Below are positions 24,875-33,500 of a stretch of DNA of 64,000 nucleotides, in pieces (positions within the stretch are counted from its first letter, which is position 1; each line of letters begins with the position of its first letter). The stretch comes from Anaerolineae bacterium (lineage in GTDB: Bacteria; Chloroflexota; Anaerolineae; Aggregatilineales; UBA2796): contig JAHBVK010000013.1 of assembly GCA_019637555.1 (NCBI GenBank), positions 1-64,000 on the forward strand. Reading direction: 5' to 3'. The notes under the pieces were generated by a model. It made no database searches. It was given only the letters and a program-made list of their open reading frames with translations, and was not told where the DNA came from. Position numbers and translations under genes: made by a program.

Positions 24875-24890
24875 TAGGGTTCAGTATACT
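24863..24890 (+). promoter_or_regulatory. Promoter of GNAT gene: TTTACA-16-TATACT
   Basis: -35 TTTACA (24863-24868), 16-base spacer, -10 TATACT (24885-24890). The SD AAGGAGG follows at 24910-24916, so the leader is very short. Confidence 0.6.
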
Positions 24891-24922
24891 TATTGAATAA
24901 TTCATCATTAAGGAGGATTTTG

Positions 24923-25471
24923 GTGTTTAGCTATTCCATTGACGACGAATTACAACTGCGTCTGTACGATCAGCGTGATGCGGAAACGATGCATGAGGTA
25001 GTTGTTCGCAACCGCGAGCATCTAAACAGGTGGCTCCCGTGGGCTGGTGTGCAGCAGTCAGCAGATGACAGCCGCGCGTTTATCCGTCGTAATCTGGTGC
25101 AGTATAGCGAAGATAACGGTTTCTCTGCGGGTATCTGGTACCGCGGAGAGTTAGTCGGCGGGATCGGCTACCACTACTGGGATTTTCACAACAGCAAAAC
25201 CGAGATCGGTTACTGGTTGGTAGAGAATGCACAAGGGAAAGGGATCATGACACGGTCAGTCAAAACGCTGATCGAGTATGCCTTCAATATATTACAAATA
25301 AACCGTGTCGAGATTCGCGCCGCAACGGAGAACACGAGAAGTCGGGCTGTACCGGAACGCTTAGGATTTAAGCTTGATGGCATCCTGCGTCGGCAATCAT
25401 GGCTGCATGATCGTTTTGTGGATCATGCGGTGTACAGTTTGCTGCGGGATGAAGGGACACATGGGTTATAA
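24923..25471 (+). CDS. RimJ/RimL-type GNAT acetyltransferase
   Basis: 182 residues from the GTG at 24923, with AAGGAGG 6 bases upstream. RimJ/RimL features: LRLYDQRDAETMHEVVVRN at the start, EIGYWLVENAQGKGIMTRSV (acetyl-CoA loop Q-G-K-G), AFNILQINRVEIRAATEN. The family acetylates the N-terminus of ribosomal proteins or free amines such as spermidine and antibiotics. Divergent from, and promoter-linked with, the ABC exporter, which makes a role in detoxification possible. Confidence 0.85.
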   Translation: MFSYSIDDELQLRLYDQRDAETMHEVVVRNREHLNRWLPWAGVQQSADDSRAFIRRNLVQYSEDNGFSAGIWYRGELVGGIGYHYWDFHNSKTEIGYWLVENAQGKGIMTRSVKTLIEYAFNILQINRVEIRAATENTRSRAVPERLGFKLDGILRRQSWLHDRFVDHAVYSLLRDEGTHGL

Positions 25472-25482
25472 AGGGAAATACC

Positions 25483-25507
25483 AGCAGCGATGCGTCACAT
25501 CGCTGCT
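25483..25507. terminator. Bidirectional hairpin between GNAT and small-protein genes
   Basis: Ten-base arms AGCAGCGATG and CATCGCTGCT with a 5-base loop, between two converging genes. The stem includes the last codons and stop of the minus-strand 75-residue protein. No T-run follows on the minus strand within a few bases, so it may work as a stability hairpin. Confidence 0.5.
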
Positions 25508-25722
25508 ACATCATTTTGCGCCTTTTGCAGCGCCTCATCTACATCTTTCGCCATGCCACGGTTAATAAATTCTTTTGAATAGTCACCATCACCAGCTTGG
25601 CGCTTTACTTCGTAAGCACCTTTTGTACCTTCCTCAGACTTATACCACCAAACGCCAAACGGTTTTCCGGTTTTCGCTCCGTTCACGTCTCCAATCCATT
25701 TGTAACGGTTGTCGTTGTCCAT
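25495..25722 (-). CDS. Small protein of 75 residues downstream of TIR-NACHT-FGE gene
   Basis: Not recognised. A hydrophilic protein with an aromatic start (YKWIGDVNG, FGVWWYKSEEG) and a charged helical C-terminus (KDVDEALQKAQNDVAAM). It begins 5 bases after the stop of the large gene, with no clear SD, so it is likely translated by coupling. Its place suggests an accessory, inhibitor or ligand of the TIR-NACHT-FGE protein. Its last codons form part of the hairpin at 25483-25507. Confidence 0.55.
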   Translation of the reverse strand: MDNDNRYKWIGDVNGAKTGKPFGVWWYKSEEGTKGAYEVKRQAGDGDYSKEFINRGMAKDVDEALQKAQNDVAAM

Positions 25723-25727
25723 AAGAG

Positions 25728-28445
25728 TTAACGCTCATCGGTGGCAAACGCTGGAAGCGCCGACGGGTTATTGCAAACAATGCGGAAGCCAACATAATCA
25801 TCATAATCAATTTGGAAAAACCGGAAACGTGCAGTTGACTTGGCTTCACTACGCTCCAAATACCACGAATTGCCCCTCATTGTCCGTCGAATGGTTTCGA
25901 GCTTACTATCGTCAACATCAACTTCATTGTTTTGCATGTTGTCGAAGTCGGTTAAGCACAATTCCCAAACGTTACCGAGCATATCTTCGACCTGATCGGC
26001 AGTGCGTCCATTAGGGAATATGCCTACGGGACTTGTACGTCCAATCTCAGTTGCTTCGACGTTCATTGCTTTGTTGTCGCGTGTTTTGCCATAGGGATAA
26101 AGCCGATCATCAGTGCGGCGCGCCGCTTTTTCCCACTGATACTCAGTAGGTAGTGAAATATCCAGATCAAGTAGCTCACTCAGCCACATGCAGTACGCCA
26201 TCGCTTCGTACCATGTGATGCCTACAACGGGGTGGTTATCAATATGCCAGTTCGGATGGTGCCAGCCGAAGCGTGGGAATGAGCGCTCTCCTCGCCATTC
26301 CTTCCCACCTTTCGCCCAGTATTTGTCTTCTAGATAAGCTCCACTTTCAACGAAATTGGCAAATTGACCATAAGTAATGGGATAACGAGAGATAGCGTAA
26401 GGAGCGATGACCTGCGTAATTGCTTGGAAGGCGAACACACCTTCATCTGGAATAAATACCCATGAAATATCTGGGATGCCGTTTAGCGCACCAATGCCCG
26501 GACGTTCGTCCCAACCCAAGAGGCTTAAGTCGCGCCCGATCGCTGCTCGACCTGCCGCGTGCGGGTATTTTCTAAGGTCCGTTAACGCTGTTTGCAGATG
26601 CTCTTTCAATTTTCGTTTAGTTTCATCAGGTGTTGGAGTTGCGCTTTCCTGCATACAACGGACTGCTAAGGCTGGATTTGCTTCCTGTAACCATTCAACT
26701 ATTGGCGTCGTGGACTTATATAGCCCCAGCATCAGGATAACTGTCTCATCCCAACGTTTCTGAAGCCACCAAGTATCTTTGTGCCAATAGTAGTCGGCGG
26801 GACGGGATTTGGAAATCTCGGTATGCAGATATAGTGCTGCAAAATACTCTTGCAGTAACTGATGGGCAAATCTATATTGACCTTCTGCAGTGTATACCAG
26901 TATTTTGGCATCACGCGCTTTAAGCAATTTATCCTTGGGAAGAATCTGTTCCACGAAATCAGGCGGGAAATTGGTTCCCACATCACCTGCCAGTGCTTTG
27001 TAAGATAACAGCGACAGCCCCAACTCTACTGTCTTATCACTCTGATCAATACCCTCGCGTTGGAAATATAAGTCTATGACTGCATCAAACAGTTTCATCC
27101 GATTATTGACCAAGTAACCGGGATTCTGATTGAACAACAGGATCATCAAACTGAGCAGATAAGGATTGGAGGCAATTGCCAATAGACTTGCAGATCGTAA
27201 GATCTGCTCACGTTTTATCAGCCATTGCTGCCACTCTGGAGATGAGGTTGTCCATCTGAACCCGCGTGGAATGGCATTTTCGAGCCAAAAGAGTTCTAGA
27301 TTGTCAACAACCTTATCGCTGAACTCCTGCCAAGTTTCGCGGGCGCTGTCACCTGCCAGCCGCCAAAACATTTCATCGCCGCGATCATCTTCCACTTGCG
27401 AGGAGACAAACTTATAAATGCGTAAGGGATCGAGAGGAATGATCTTCAACCGCTGAATTGGGGAGTTAAGTTGCCCAACGTATTCACTATCACGGCAAGT
27501 TACAACAACAGTTGTATTATCTGCCGTCGCCTGATTAACGAACTGATTAATCTGATCTAGTTTTTTCTGGCTATTGGCGGGGGGAAGTTCGTTAAGTCCA
27601 TCAAATAGGAGGACGACGCGTTTCTTGTCCAAAAGTGGTTGTAGAGGGATAGCTCCGAGCTGGGATTGAAGCTGGTCGAAAATATCTTCGTCAGTTGTTG
27701 TTCCCAGCGTAAGCAATATTGGCAGTGGCGCATCCTGATCAGCTTTTGCCCTTTCAGCAATGCTATGAAGTGCGTTGTTGATTGTAGTGGATTTTCCGGC
27801 TCCGGGTTCGCCCAAGATTAACACCTGTTTCAACTCACTAATTGCATCGGCGATATTGTCAAACGCAGTGCTTTCTTCAGCTACAGATTTGTCAGTCGAT
27901 GCAGTTTGGAGTTCGTACTGAGTCTCTATCGTGCCTTTCAGTTCAATGTAGTGTTTCTGCCAGAAGGCGTATTCCGCGACTATCCTTTCTAGGTAGTCCA
28001 ATTCTAGTTGGCGTTCCTCGGAGGAATCGGATGAAGAAACTAGGTGAGTCGCCAATAGCTCTAATAATTGGTGTAATGCGGTTTCAAAGTTCGTAGAGGC
28101 GTCGAGATAATGTACATTTGTGAGTTCGAAAGGAGGTTTACAATCGTCAATACGGAAGGGGATAACTGTTTTCCCGATTGATAGTGCGAAAGTAGTCTCG
28201 TTTCTAACGTATACACTCTCGCGAGATTCTTTGGAAAGCACATTCACAACAATGTCAGACTTACTCAATGCTGCTTCGATAGCGGCGGGCCAGTTAACAC
28301 CCGGTTTAATATCTGTTAAGTCTTGCCATACACGATGACCAGCAGATTCCAAAGCCTTTTTAACCTGTTTGACCTTAGAATCCTCACCCTTGTCATTATC
28401 CCTATCATAGCTCAGGAAGATAGTCAGCGAAGGCGTTGCTTGCAT
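25728..28445 (-). CDS. TIR-NACHT-FGE conflict protein
   Basis: 905 residues in three parts. (1) TIR domain, about 1-135: LTIFLSYDRDND, the loop WQDLTDIKPG, and Glu83 in YVRNETTFAL, the usual NAD-hydrolase Glu position. (2) NACHT-type STAND NTPase, about 150-600: Walker A GEPGAGKST at 212-220, Walker B VVLLFDGLNEL near 277-287. (3) C-terminal formylglycine-generating-enzyme (FGE)-like C-type-lectin fold, about 650-895: ISRYPITYGQFANFVES, LPTEYQWEKAARR, MLGNVWELCL, RGNSW and VGFRIV. The paired Cys of true FGE are absent, so this part is likely a binding module. SD AGGAG lies 5 bases from the start. TIR-STAND proteins are known anti-phage NADases; the trigger here is unknown. Confidence 0.9.
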   Translation of the reverse strand: MQATPSLTIFLSYDRDNDKGEDSKVKQVKKALESAGHRVWQDLTDIKPGVNWPAAIEAALSKSDIVVNVLSKESRESVYVRNETTFALSIGKTVIPFRIDDCKPPFELTNVHYLDASTNFETALHQLLELLATHLVSSSDSSEERQLELDYLERIVAEYAFWQKHYIELKGTIETQYELQTASTDKSVAEESTAFDNIADAISELKQVLILGEPGAGKSTTINNALHSIAERAKADQDAPLPILLTLGTTTDEDIFDQLQSQLGAIPLQPLLDKKRVVLLFDGLNELPPANSQKKLDQINQFVNQATADNTTVVVTCRDSEYVGQLNSPIQRLKIIPLDPLRIYKFVSSQVEDDRGDEMFWRLAGDSARETWQEFSDKVVDNLELFWLENAIPRGFRWTTSSPEWQQWLIKREQILRSASLLAIASNPYLLSLMILLFNQNPGYLVNNRMKLFDAVIDLYFQREGIDQSDKTVELGLSLLSYKALAGDVGTNFPPDFVEQILPKDKLLKARDAKILVYTAEGQYRFAHQLLQEYFAALYLHTEISKSRPADYYWHKDTWWLQKRWDETVILMLGLYKSTTPIVEWLQEANPALAVRCMQESATPTPDETKRKLKEHLQTALTDLRKYPHAAGRAAIGRDLSLLGWDERPGIGALNGIPDISWVFIPDEGVFAFQAITQVIAPYAISRYPITYGQFANFVESGAYLEDKYWAKGGKEWRGERSFPRFGWHHPNWHIDNHPVVGITWYEAMAYCMWLSELLDLDISLPTEYQWEKAARRTDDRLYPYGKTRDNKAMNVEATEIGRTSPVGIFPNGRTADQVEDMLGNVWELCLTDFDNMQNNEVDVDDSKLETIRRTMRGNSWYLERSEAKSTARFRFFQIDYDDYVGFRIVCNNPSALPAFATDER

Positions 28446-28471
28446 AGGTTCTCCTAAATTCGAGAGTATGC

Positions 28472-29128
28472 CTAATTTTTCTTTGCCAGCAGTTCGGCAA
28501 CAATCTGATCGCGTAAGTGCATGTGATCGCTATACGCAGCGCGGTAAATGCCATCAACGAACTGCACGATCTCGTCCGTCGTTGGCTGAGTTCTACTGCT
28601 GCCAATTGGTTTCCACATCAGACGCAGCGGCACGTAACCGCCGCTTTCGTAGTCGGGCATACAGTAGCTTTCGGAGTTCGTGATCAATATTGCTCCGAGC
28701 TGGTGATAAAACTTGACACGGCGTACCCGCTGATCGGTGGGATCATCGGTGAGCAGCGGTTCTACTTCCCAGACAATCGCTGTGATGTTGCCTTCTTGCT
28801 GTAGAGAGCTTTCAATGCTCTTAAACAACTGTGTGCCCAGACCTTTGCTGTGGAGATTCTTGTCAACAGCAATGTATTCGAGAAATAAGACAGGCGCAGT
28901 GTCTAGCAGTAGGAGGAAGGCGAATGCTGCAACACTAGCAGTAGTAGCTTCCGCTTGTGTTTCAACAGCAACAAAGGCGTAATATTTACCAGCCTGAATG
29001 CCTTTGGCAATCAGCTCGAAAGGTTTGCGCTCCTCGGGAGGAAAGTTATCTTCGTAAATTTTCTGGAGATTGGCTAATTCTTGGTCAGAAGGAGATGTAA
29101 GTTTCTTAATATCGTAGCCGTTATACAT
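28472..29128 (-). CDS. GNAT acetyltransferase linked to the TIR-NACHT-FGE gene
   Basis: About 218 residues from the ATG at 29128, preceded by AAGGTG; a TTG at 29152 is an alternative. The GNAT core is LFLEYIAVDKNLHSKGLGTQLFKSI, with VKFYHQLGAI completing the fold. The C-terminal ~60 residues read YCMPDYESGGYVPLRLMWKP and then a helical tail ending in AELLAKKN. The two GNATs at 46968 and 47959 have the same C-terminal layout. The gene is 26 bases upstream of the TIR-NACHT-FGE gene and most likely in its operon. Confidence 0.8.
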   Translation of the reverse strand: MYNGYDIKKLTSPSDQELANLQKIYEDNFPPEERKPFELIAKGIQAGKYYAFVAVETQAEATTASVAAFAFLLLLDTAPVLFLEYIAVDKNLHSKGLGTQLFKSIESSLQQEGNITAIVWEVEPLLTDDPTDQRVRRVKFYHQLGAILITNSESYCMPDYESGGYVPLRLMWKPIGSSRTQPTTDEIVQFVDGIYRAAYSDHMHLRDQIVAELLAKKN

Positions 29129-29160
29129 CCAACGCACCTTAGTTTTTGTCAAATGCCTAA

Positions 29161-29173
29161 TCAGTATACACTG
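29161..29173. promoter_or_regulatory. TCAGTATACACTG palindrome upstream of GNAT/TIR operon
   Basis: CAGT-ATAC-ACTG dyad containing GTATAC, upstream of the GNAT start at 29128. Read on the minus strand it offers TATACT as a -10; no good -35 is present. The nine bases TCAGTATAC occur also at 24881-24889 in the promoter of the other GNAT gene. Confidence 0.4.
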
Positions 29174-29225
29174 AACAGCTTACGCCTACCGCCTAAATTC
29201 CAATATTTGTATTATTTGCTGAAAC

Positions 29226-29262
29226 AAAAATGTCGCCAGTCCTATCACAGAACTGACGACAT
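29226..29262 (-). terminator. Rho-independent terminator of the TPR gene
   Basis: On the minus strand ATGTCGTCAGT, an 11-base loop and ACTGGCGACAT (one mismatch), then TTTTTGTTT. It lies about 40 bases past the TPR stop. Confidence 0.75.
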
Positions 29263-29301
29263 CAGTGATAACTGTGGCATCGATTGCCAGCAGTACAGTA
29301 T

Positions 29302-29799
29302 TTAGTTCAGGCGTGCCAGCAAGGTGTGATACATTTGCAGCGCTGGGAGATGCGCCTTATCCGATTCTTGCCACGCAGCTTTATACTCTTTCAACGCAGC
29401 GATCAGATCGCCGCGTGAGGTGTAAACACGCGCCAAATTCATATGTGGCGCGGCTCGTTGGCTATCATCTGGCGTTTGCAGCGCTCGCTGCAACCACACC
29501 ACCGCCTCATCGAAACGACCTAGTTCAAGCAGATAAGCGCCGATGTCGTTATAGGGACTGCCGAATGTCTCATCCAGCGCAATGGCGTGTAAGCATTCGC
29601 TGATCGCTTCTTCGTAACGACGTTGAATGCTGAACGCACTGCCTAGAAAGGTGTGGGCTTCCGGCGTCGGATGGATGTCGATTGACTGCTGATAAAGATC
29701 GATTGCTTCCTCGATCTCGCCATTCATATGCTGCTCGTACGCTCGTTCAAATAGTTGCCGCGCGTAGTCCCGTTCCGAAGGATTGTTTCGATTGAACAT
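29302..29799 (-). CDS. TPR-repeat protein
   Basis: 165 residues made almost entirely of TPR units (LFERAYEQHMNGEIEEAIDLYQQSI, AHTFLGSAFSIQRRYEEAISECLHAI, NDIGAYLLELGRFDEAVVWLQRAL, MNLARVYTSRGDLIAALKEYKAAW). No signal peptide. Likely a protein-protein adaptor. It follows the methyltransferase gene in the same direction and ends at the terminator at 29226-29262. Confidence 0.85.
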   Translation of the reverse strand: MFNRNNPSERDYARQLFERAYEQHMNGEIEEAIDLYQQSIDIHPTPEAHTFLGSAFSIQRRYEEAISECLHAIALDETFGSPYNDIGAYLLELGRFDEAVVWLQRALQTPDDSQRAAPHMNLARVYTSRGDLIAALKEYKAAWQESDKAHLPALQMYHTLLARLN

Positions 29800-29850
29800 A
29801 GCTTGTGTTTCCGCTTTCCCGTTTCCTGATCCGATCCACCTACTCTAGTG

Positions 29851-30525
29851 TTATCGCTTCTCACCACGCATCACTAATACCGCTGGCAAATCCCGTCCGC
29901 TCAGCAGTGTACGCGGTTCTTCTAGACCAGTGACGATCATAGTGGAAGCGTTGAGTGTTGCAAAAAACTCTGATGCAAAATATATGAAGTGTTCTACCGC
30001 GAATTTCTTACCATCGGAAGCGATGAATTCCCGCCGACCTCCCTGTAAGTAAAGGTAAGGGTGAAAATCGCTGAAAATGAAGACGCCGCCGGGACGTAGA
30101 ATCCGCGACACTTCCTCAACGCTTTGTTTCATTGCCTCGCGTGGTAAATGCCCTACCGCCATACCACAAATCACCACATCAACTGACTCGTTGGCAACCG
30201 GTAAACGCGACATCGCCGCGCAGATCGCGGGTCGAAACGATCCAGCGCGGAGCATGTCGGCGCTGTTATCAATGCCGATCACGGACCGAGCGCCACGTTC
30301 CCGCGCGATCAAGCTATAGCGTCCTGTTCCGCACGCCAGATCAAGGACATCACGCCCGCGCAGATCAGGCAGCAGCTTGAGCATTGCCGCCTGCTCGATC
30401 TCCATCAGAGCGTTATGCGGATAGGGTGGATAGTTCTGCGCCCATAGTTTGTAGGCGTCAAGTGAGGAGAGAGTCGGCGATAAACGGCGGCTGAACAAAC
30501 CGATCAGTTTACTCAGCACGGACAT
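29851..30525 (-). CDS. Class I SAM-dependent methyltransferase
   Basis: 224 residues from the ATG at 30525. SAM-binding motif I is VLDLACGTGRYSLIA, followed by VIGIDNSADML (motif II acid) and VVICGMAVGHLP, EVSRILRPGGVFIFSDFHP. The pattern is that of small-molecule methyltransferases of the UbiE/BioC type; the substrate is unknown. It overlaps the end of the AddA-like gene by 17 bases with GGAG as SD. Confidence 0.85.
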   Translation of the reverse strand: MSVLSKLIGLFSRRLSPTLSSLDAYKLWAQNYPPYPHNALMEIEQAAMLKLLPDLRGRDVLDLACGTGRYSLIARERGARSVIGIDNSADMLRAGSFRPAICAAMSRLPVANESVDVVICGMAVGHLPREAMKQSVEEVSRILRPGGVFIFSDFHPYLYLQGGRREFIASDGKKFAVEHFIYFASEFFATLNASTMIVTGLEEPRTLLSGRDLPAVLVMRGEKR

Positions 30526-33500
30526 TCTGCAAATCTCCATCTAGTTGCAACAGCGCCGACTTCCACGCCGATTCGGGGACACTGACTGTCCATGCATAAC
30601 GGACATAATGAATGTGCACCTGTGGTATCTGTCCTAGTTTGTTTTCAAGCGCGGCGGCGTAAATGCCTACCTGCTGATAGTAACGCTGCGCGTGGTCTTC
30701 CAAAGCAACCCGCCGCGACTCACCCTGCGGCGTCGATCCGACCCACGCCGTTTTGTAGTCGAGTACGTGCCACTGCTGGTCCTCGAAAAAGGCGACATCA
30801 ATCACGCCGTTGATCGTGTGCTGGCTGGATGCCGTTTTGTAGGTGTAAGTGAATGGCAGTTCCCGATATACCTGCGAGGCACGACGCAATTTATCCATGA
30901 TCCACGACCGTTCGATGTGGGCGAGCAGTTCGCGACAGCGTACCGCTGTTTGCTGCTGCATTTCTGGATCGATGATGCCCTGCTCCCACGCATAGATGGA
31001 TAGTAGTTTGTCGAGTTCCCGGGTAGTTGTGTTTTCTGGCAAGCGGTTGTAACGCAGCGCACGATGGACGATCTCGCCAATTTGCCGCCCGGTGATTTTA
31101 GCTGTGCCATTGGCATCGGTGGCAGGGCTGATCTCCGCGGGGGCATCATTGAATAGGAAACCGCGAAAACGCCCTAGATCGAGCTTAAACTCACCGAGCA
31201 CCGCGAGTTCGCGCGCGTGTAGTTCGCGCATGGCGGTATTGCTATCGGGATGGATCGGCGGCACCAGAATCGGACCGGCGGTGGTCGTCATCCCACTCTG
31301 CTGATCGACAGGAGGGATCAAGATCGCATCTGATAAGCCATCCCAAGCTGTTTCCGCTTCTGTTTCGGCAGCGAATATGCCTTCATCCGGCTGCACGTTG
31401 GGGACGCGAATCAGGATGTTTCCCCACTCCAAGTTTTTGATCCCCGTATCTTTTGGCAGCGGTTCGGAAAGCAGCGCCGCAATCAGTTGATTCAGCCAGT
31501 GATCACCATTATCTTTGCGTCCGCTGACGATGACGTAATCCTGAGCGCGGGTGAGCGCCACGTAAAGCAGCCTTTTCTGCTCAGCGGTTTCTCGCTTACG
31601 TGCTTGCTGCACCGCGCGGCGATAGGCAAATGGCTGCTGCTTTTCGCCATCTACATTCACAACAACACAAGCCGCACCAAGTTCAGGATCGGCGTTGAGC
31701 ATCAAGGTAGGATAATTGGATCGGCGCTCCCATGAGCAATCAAACAATGCCACGACGGGGAATTCCAAGCCTTTGCTGGAATGGATGGTCATCAAACGCA
31801 CCAAATCTTGCGATTCGACCAGCGCCTCGCCTTCGCGGGTCTCTCGATCTGAAAGATCTTGCAGGTAGGCAACGAACTCACCCAAACTGATGCGACCACT
31901 ACTGCGCGCAATCTCCAGCAGTTTTTGAACATTAGCAACCTTGCGCGTGCCATCGGACAAGCCTGCCAGCACCGCGAGATAACCCGTCTCGTTAAGTATG
32001 CGCAAGATCAACTCGCTGATCGGTATGCGCCCTGCCACGCCGTAGAGCCGATGCAGTGCCTCACGTACGAAGGCGATGCGATCGCCTTCAATGTTGTCGC
32101 TGATCGCGCTCCACAAACTGCCGCTGTGGTCGATGCGCAATTGCAACAGCACATCATCGCTGAGATTAAACAGAGGGGAGCGCAGCGCAGAAGCAAGCGA
32201 CAAATTATCAGAGGGGTTGTACAACGCCTTCAGCAGATTTAGTACGTCCCAGACCTCAGGGCGATCATAGAATCCGCGTCCAGCAATGGTCAGATATGGG
32301 ATACCTGCCGCTTTGAAGGCGTCTTCTACAAACGGCATGCTAAGGGTGGAACGGAACAGCACTGCTGCGTCACCGTACTGCATCGGGCGGTAGCGCTCGA
32401 TGGATTTATCCCAAATGGGCTGCATGTGTTCGATCAACTCTCGCAGTCGATTTGCTAGTTCCCATGCTTCCCAGCGACGCAAATCATCAGCATGTTTGCG
32501 ATCATCGTCGGCGTTGCCTTTGTCGATTGCGATGATTTCTAGCGTTGGAGCGTTCTGATCTTCGGTCTGGCGATGCGCTTCCATTGGCTCATCGAAGGCA
32601 ACTTCGAACCTGTCTTGAACGGCTGCACCCAATACCTGCCCAAAAATAGAATTGAAGCCTTGCACGAGCATAGTATGAGTGCGAAAAGAAACATTTAGGT
32701 TGACTTGTTGACCGCGCCATTCCAGAATCTCACTGCGCACGCGGTTGAATACGCTGACATCGGCGCCGCGAAACTGGTAAATACTCTGCTTCGGATCACC
32801 GACCACGAACAGCGAACCGGGGCGCTGCGGATCAGCGAGCGCATAGATGATATCCCGCTGGGCACTGTTGGTATCTTGAAATTCATCAACGAGGATGTGC
32901 TTGAACTCGGCATCCTGATAGCGGGCGCGGACTTGTGGGAAATCAAGCAGTAAGTGACGCGTCATCTGTTCCAGATCAGTGAAATCGAGAGCGCGGCGTT
33001 CTAGTTTGAGCGCAGTGTATGTCTCTTTGACTAGCACGATAGCGCTGCGCCACAACGGTAACAACTCGGCAGCACGTTCATCGATCTCGCTAATCGGATC
33101 GCCAATGGACTCTAGAAGTTGATCTGATTTTTCGCGGAGCAGTTTGAGGCAGCGTTTGGCTTCATCCAGCGTCTCTTTGCCACCCCACAGCTTAGACGAA
33201 CCACCAGTCAGATTGATCTTTGCCCACATCGCGGCGACTTGCAGCACCATTTCCGCAGAGGGATGGCGGCTGATTCTGTCCCGACCATCCCAAACGATCT
33301 GCCACTGATCCAGTATGCGATCATCACTATCGGGCAACTGTGCTGGCTGCCAATCTCGCGCTGCGGTCAACTCCGCGTCATTCAGCCAATTACTGATATG
33401 GCTGGTCGCCACGCGATCATAGTCCGCACGCCATCGATCTAACGGGGAGACCGCTGCTGGCAATTGATCGTCATCGCAAAACAGGTTAGCGCGGAGTTCG

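Larger units (their letters stand above)
24544..24922. other. Divergent regulatory region between ABC exporter operon and GNAT gene
   Basis: About 379 bases without a gene. On the exporter side it forms a leader with several stable inverted repeats (24705-24810); on the GNAT side it contains two overlapping opposite promoters with GTATAC repeats (24836-24890). Confidence 0.65.
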
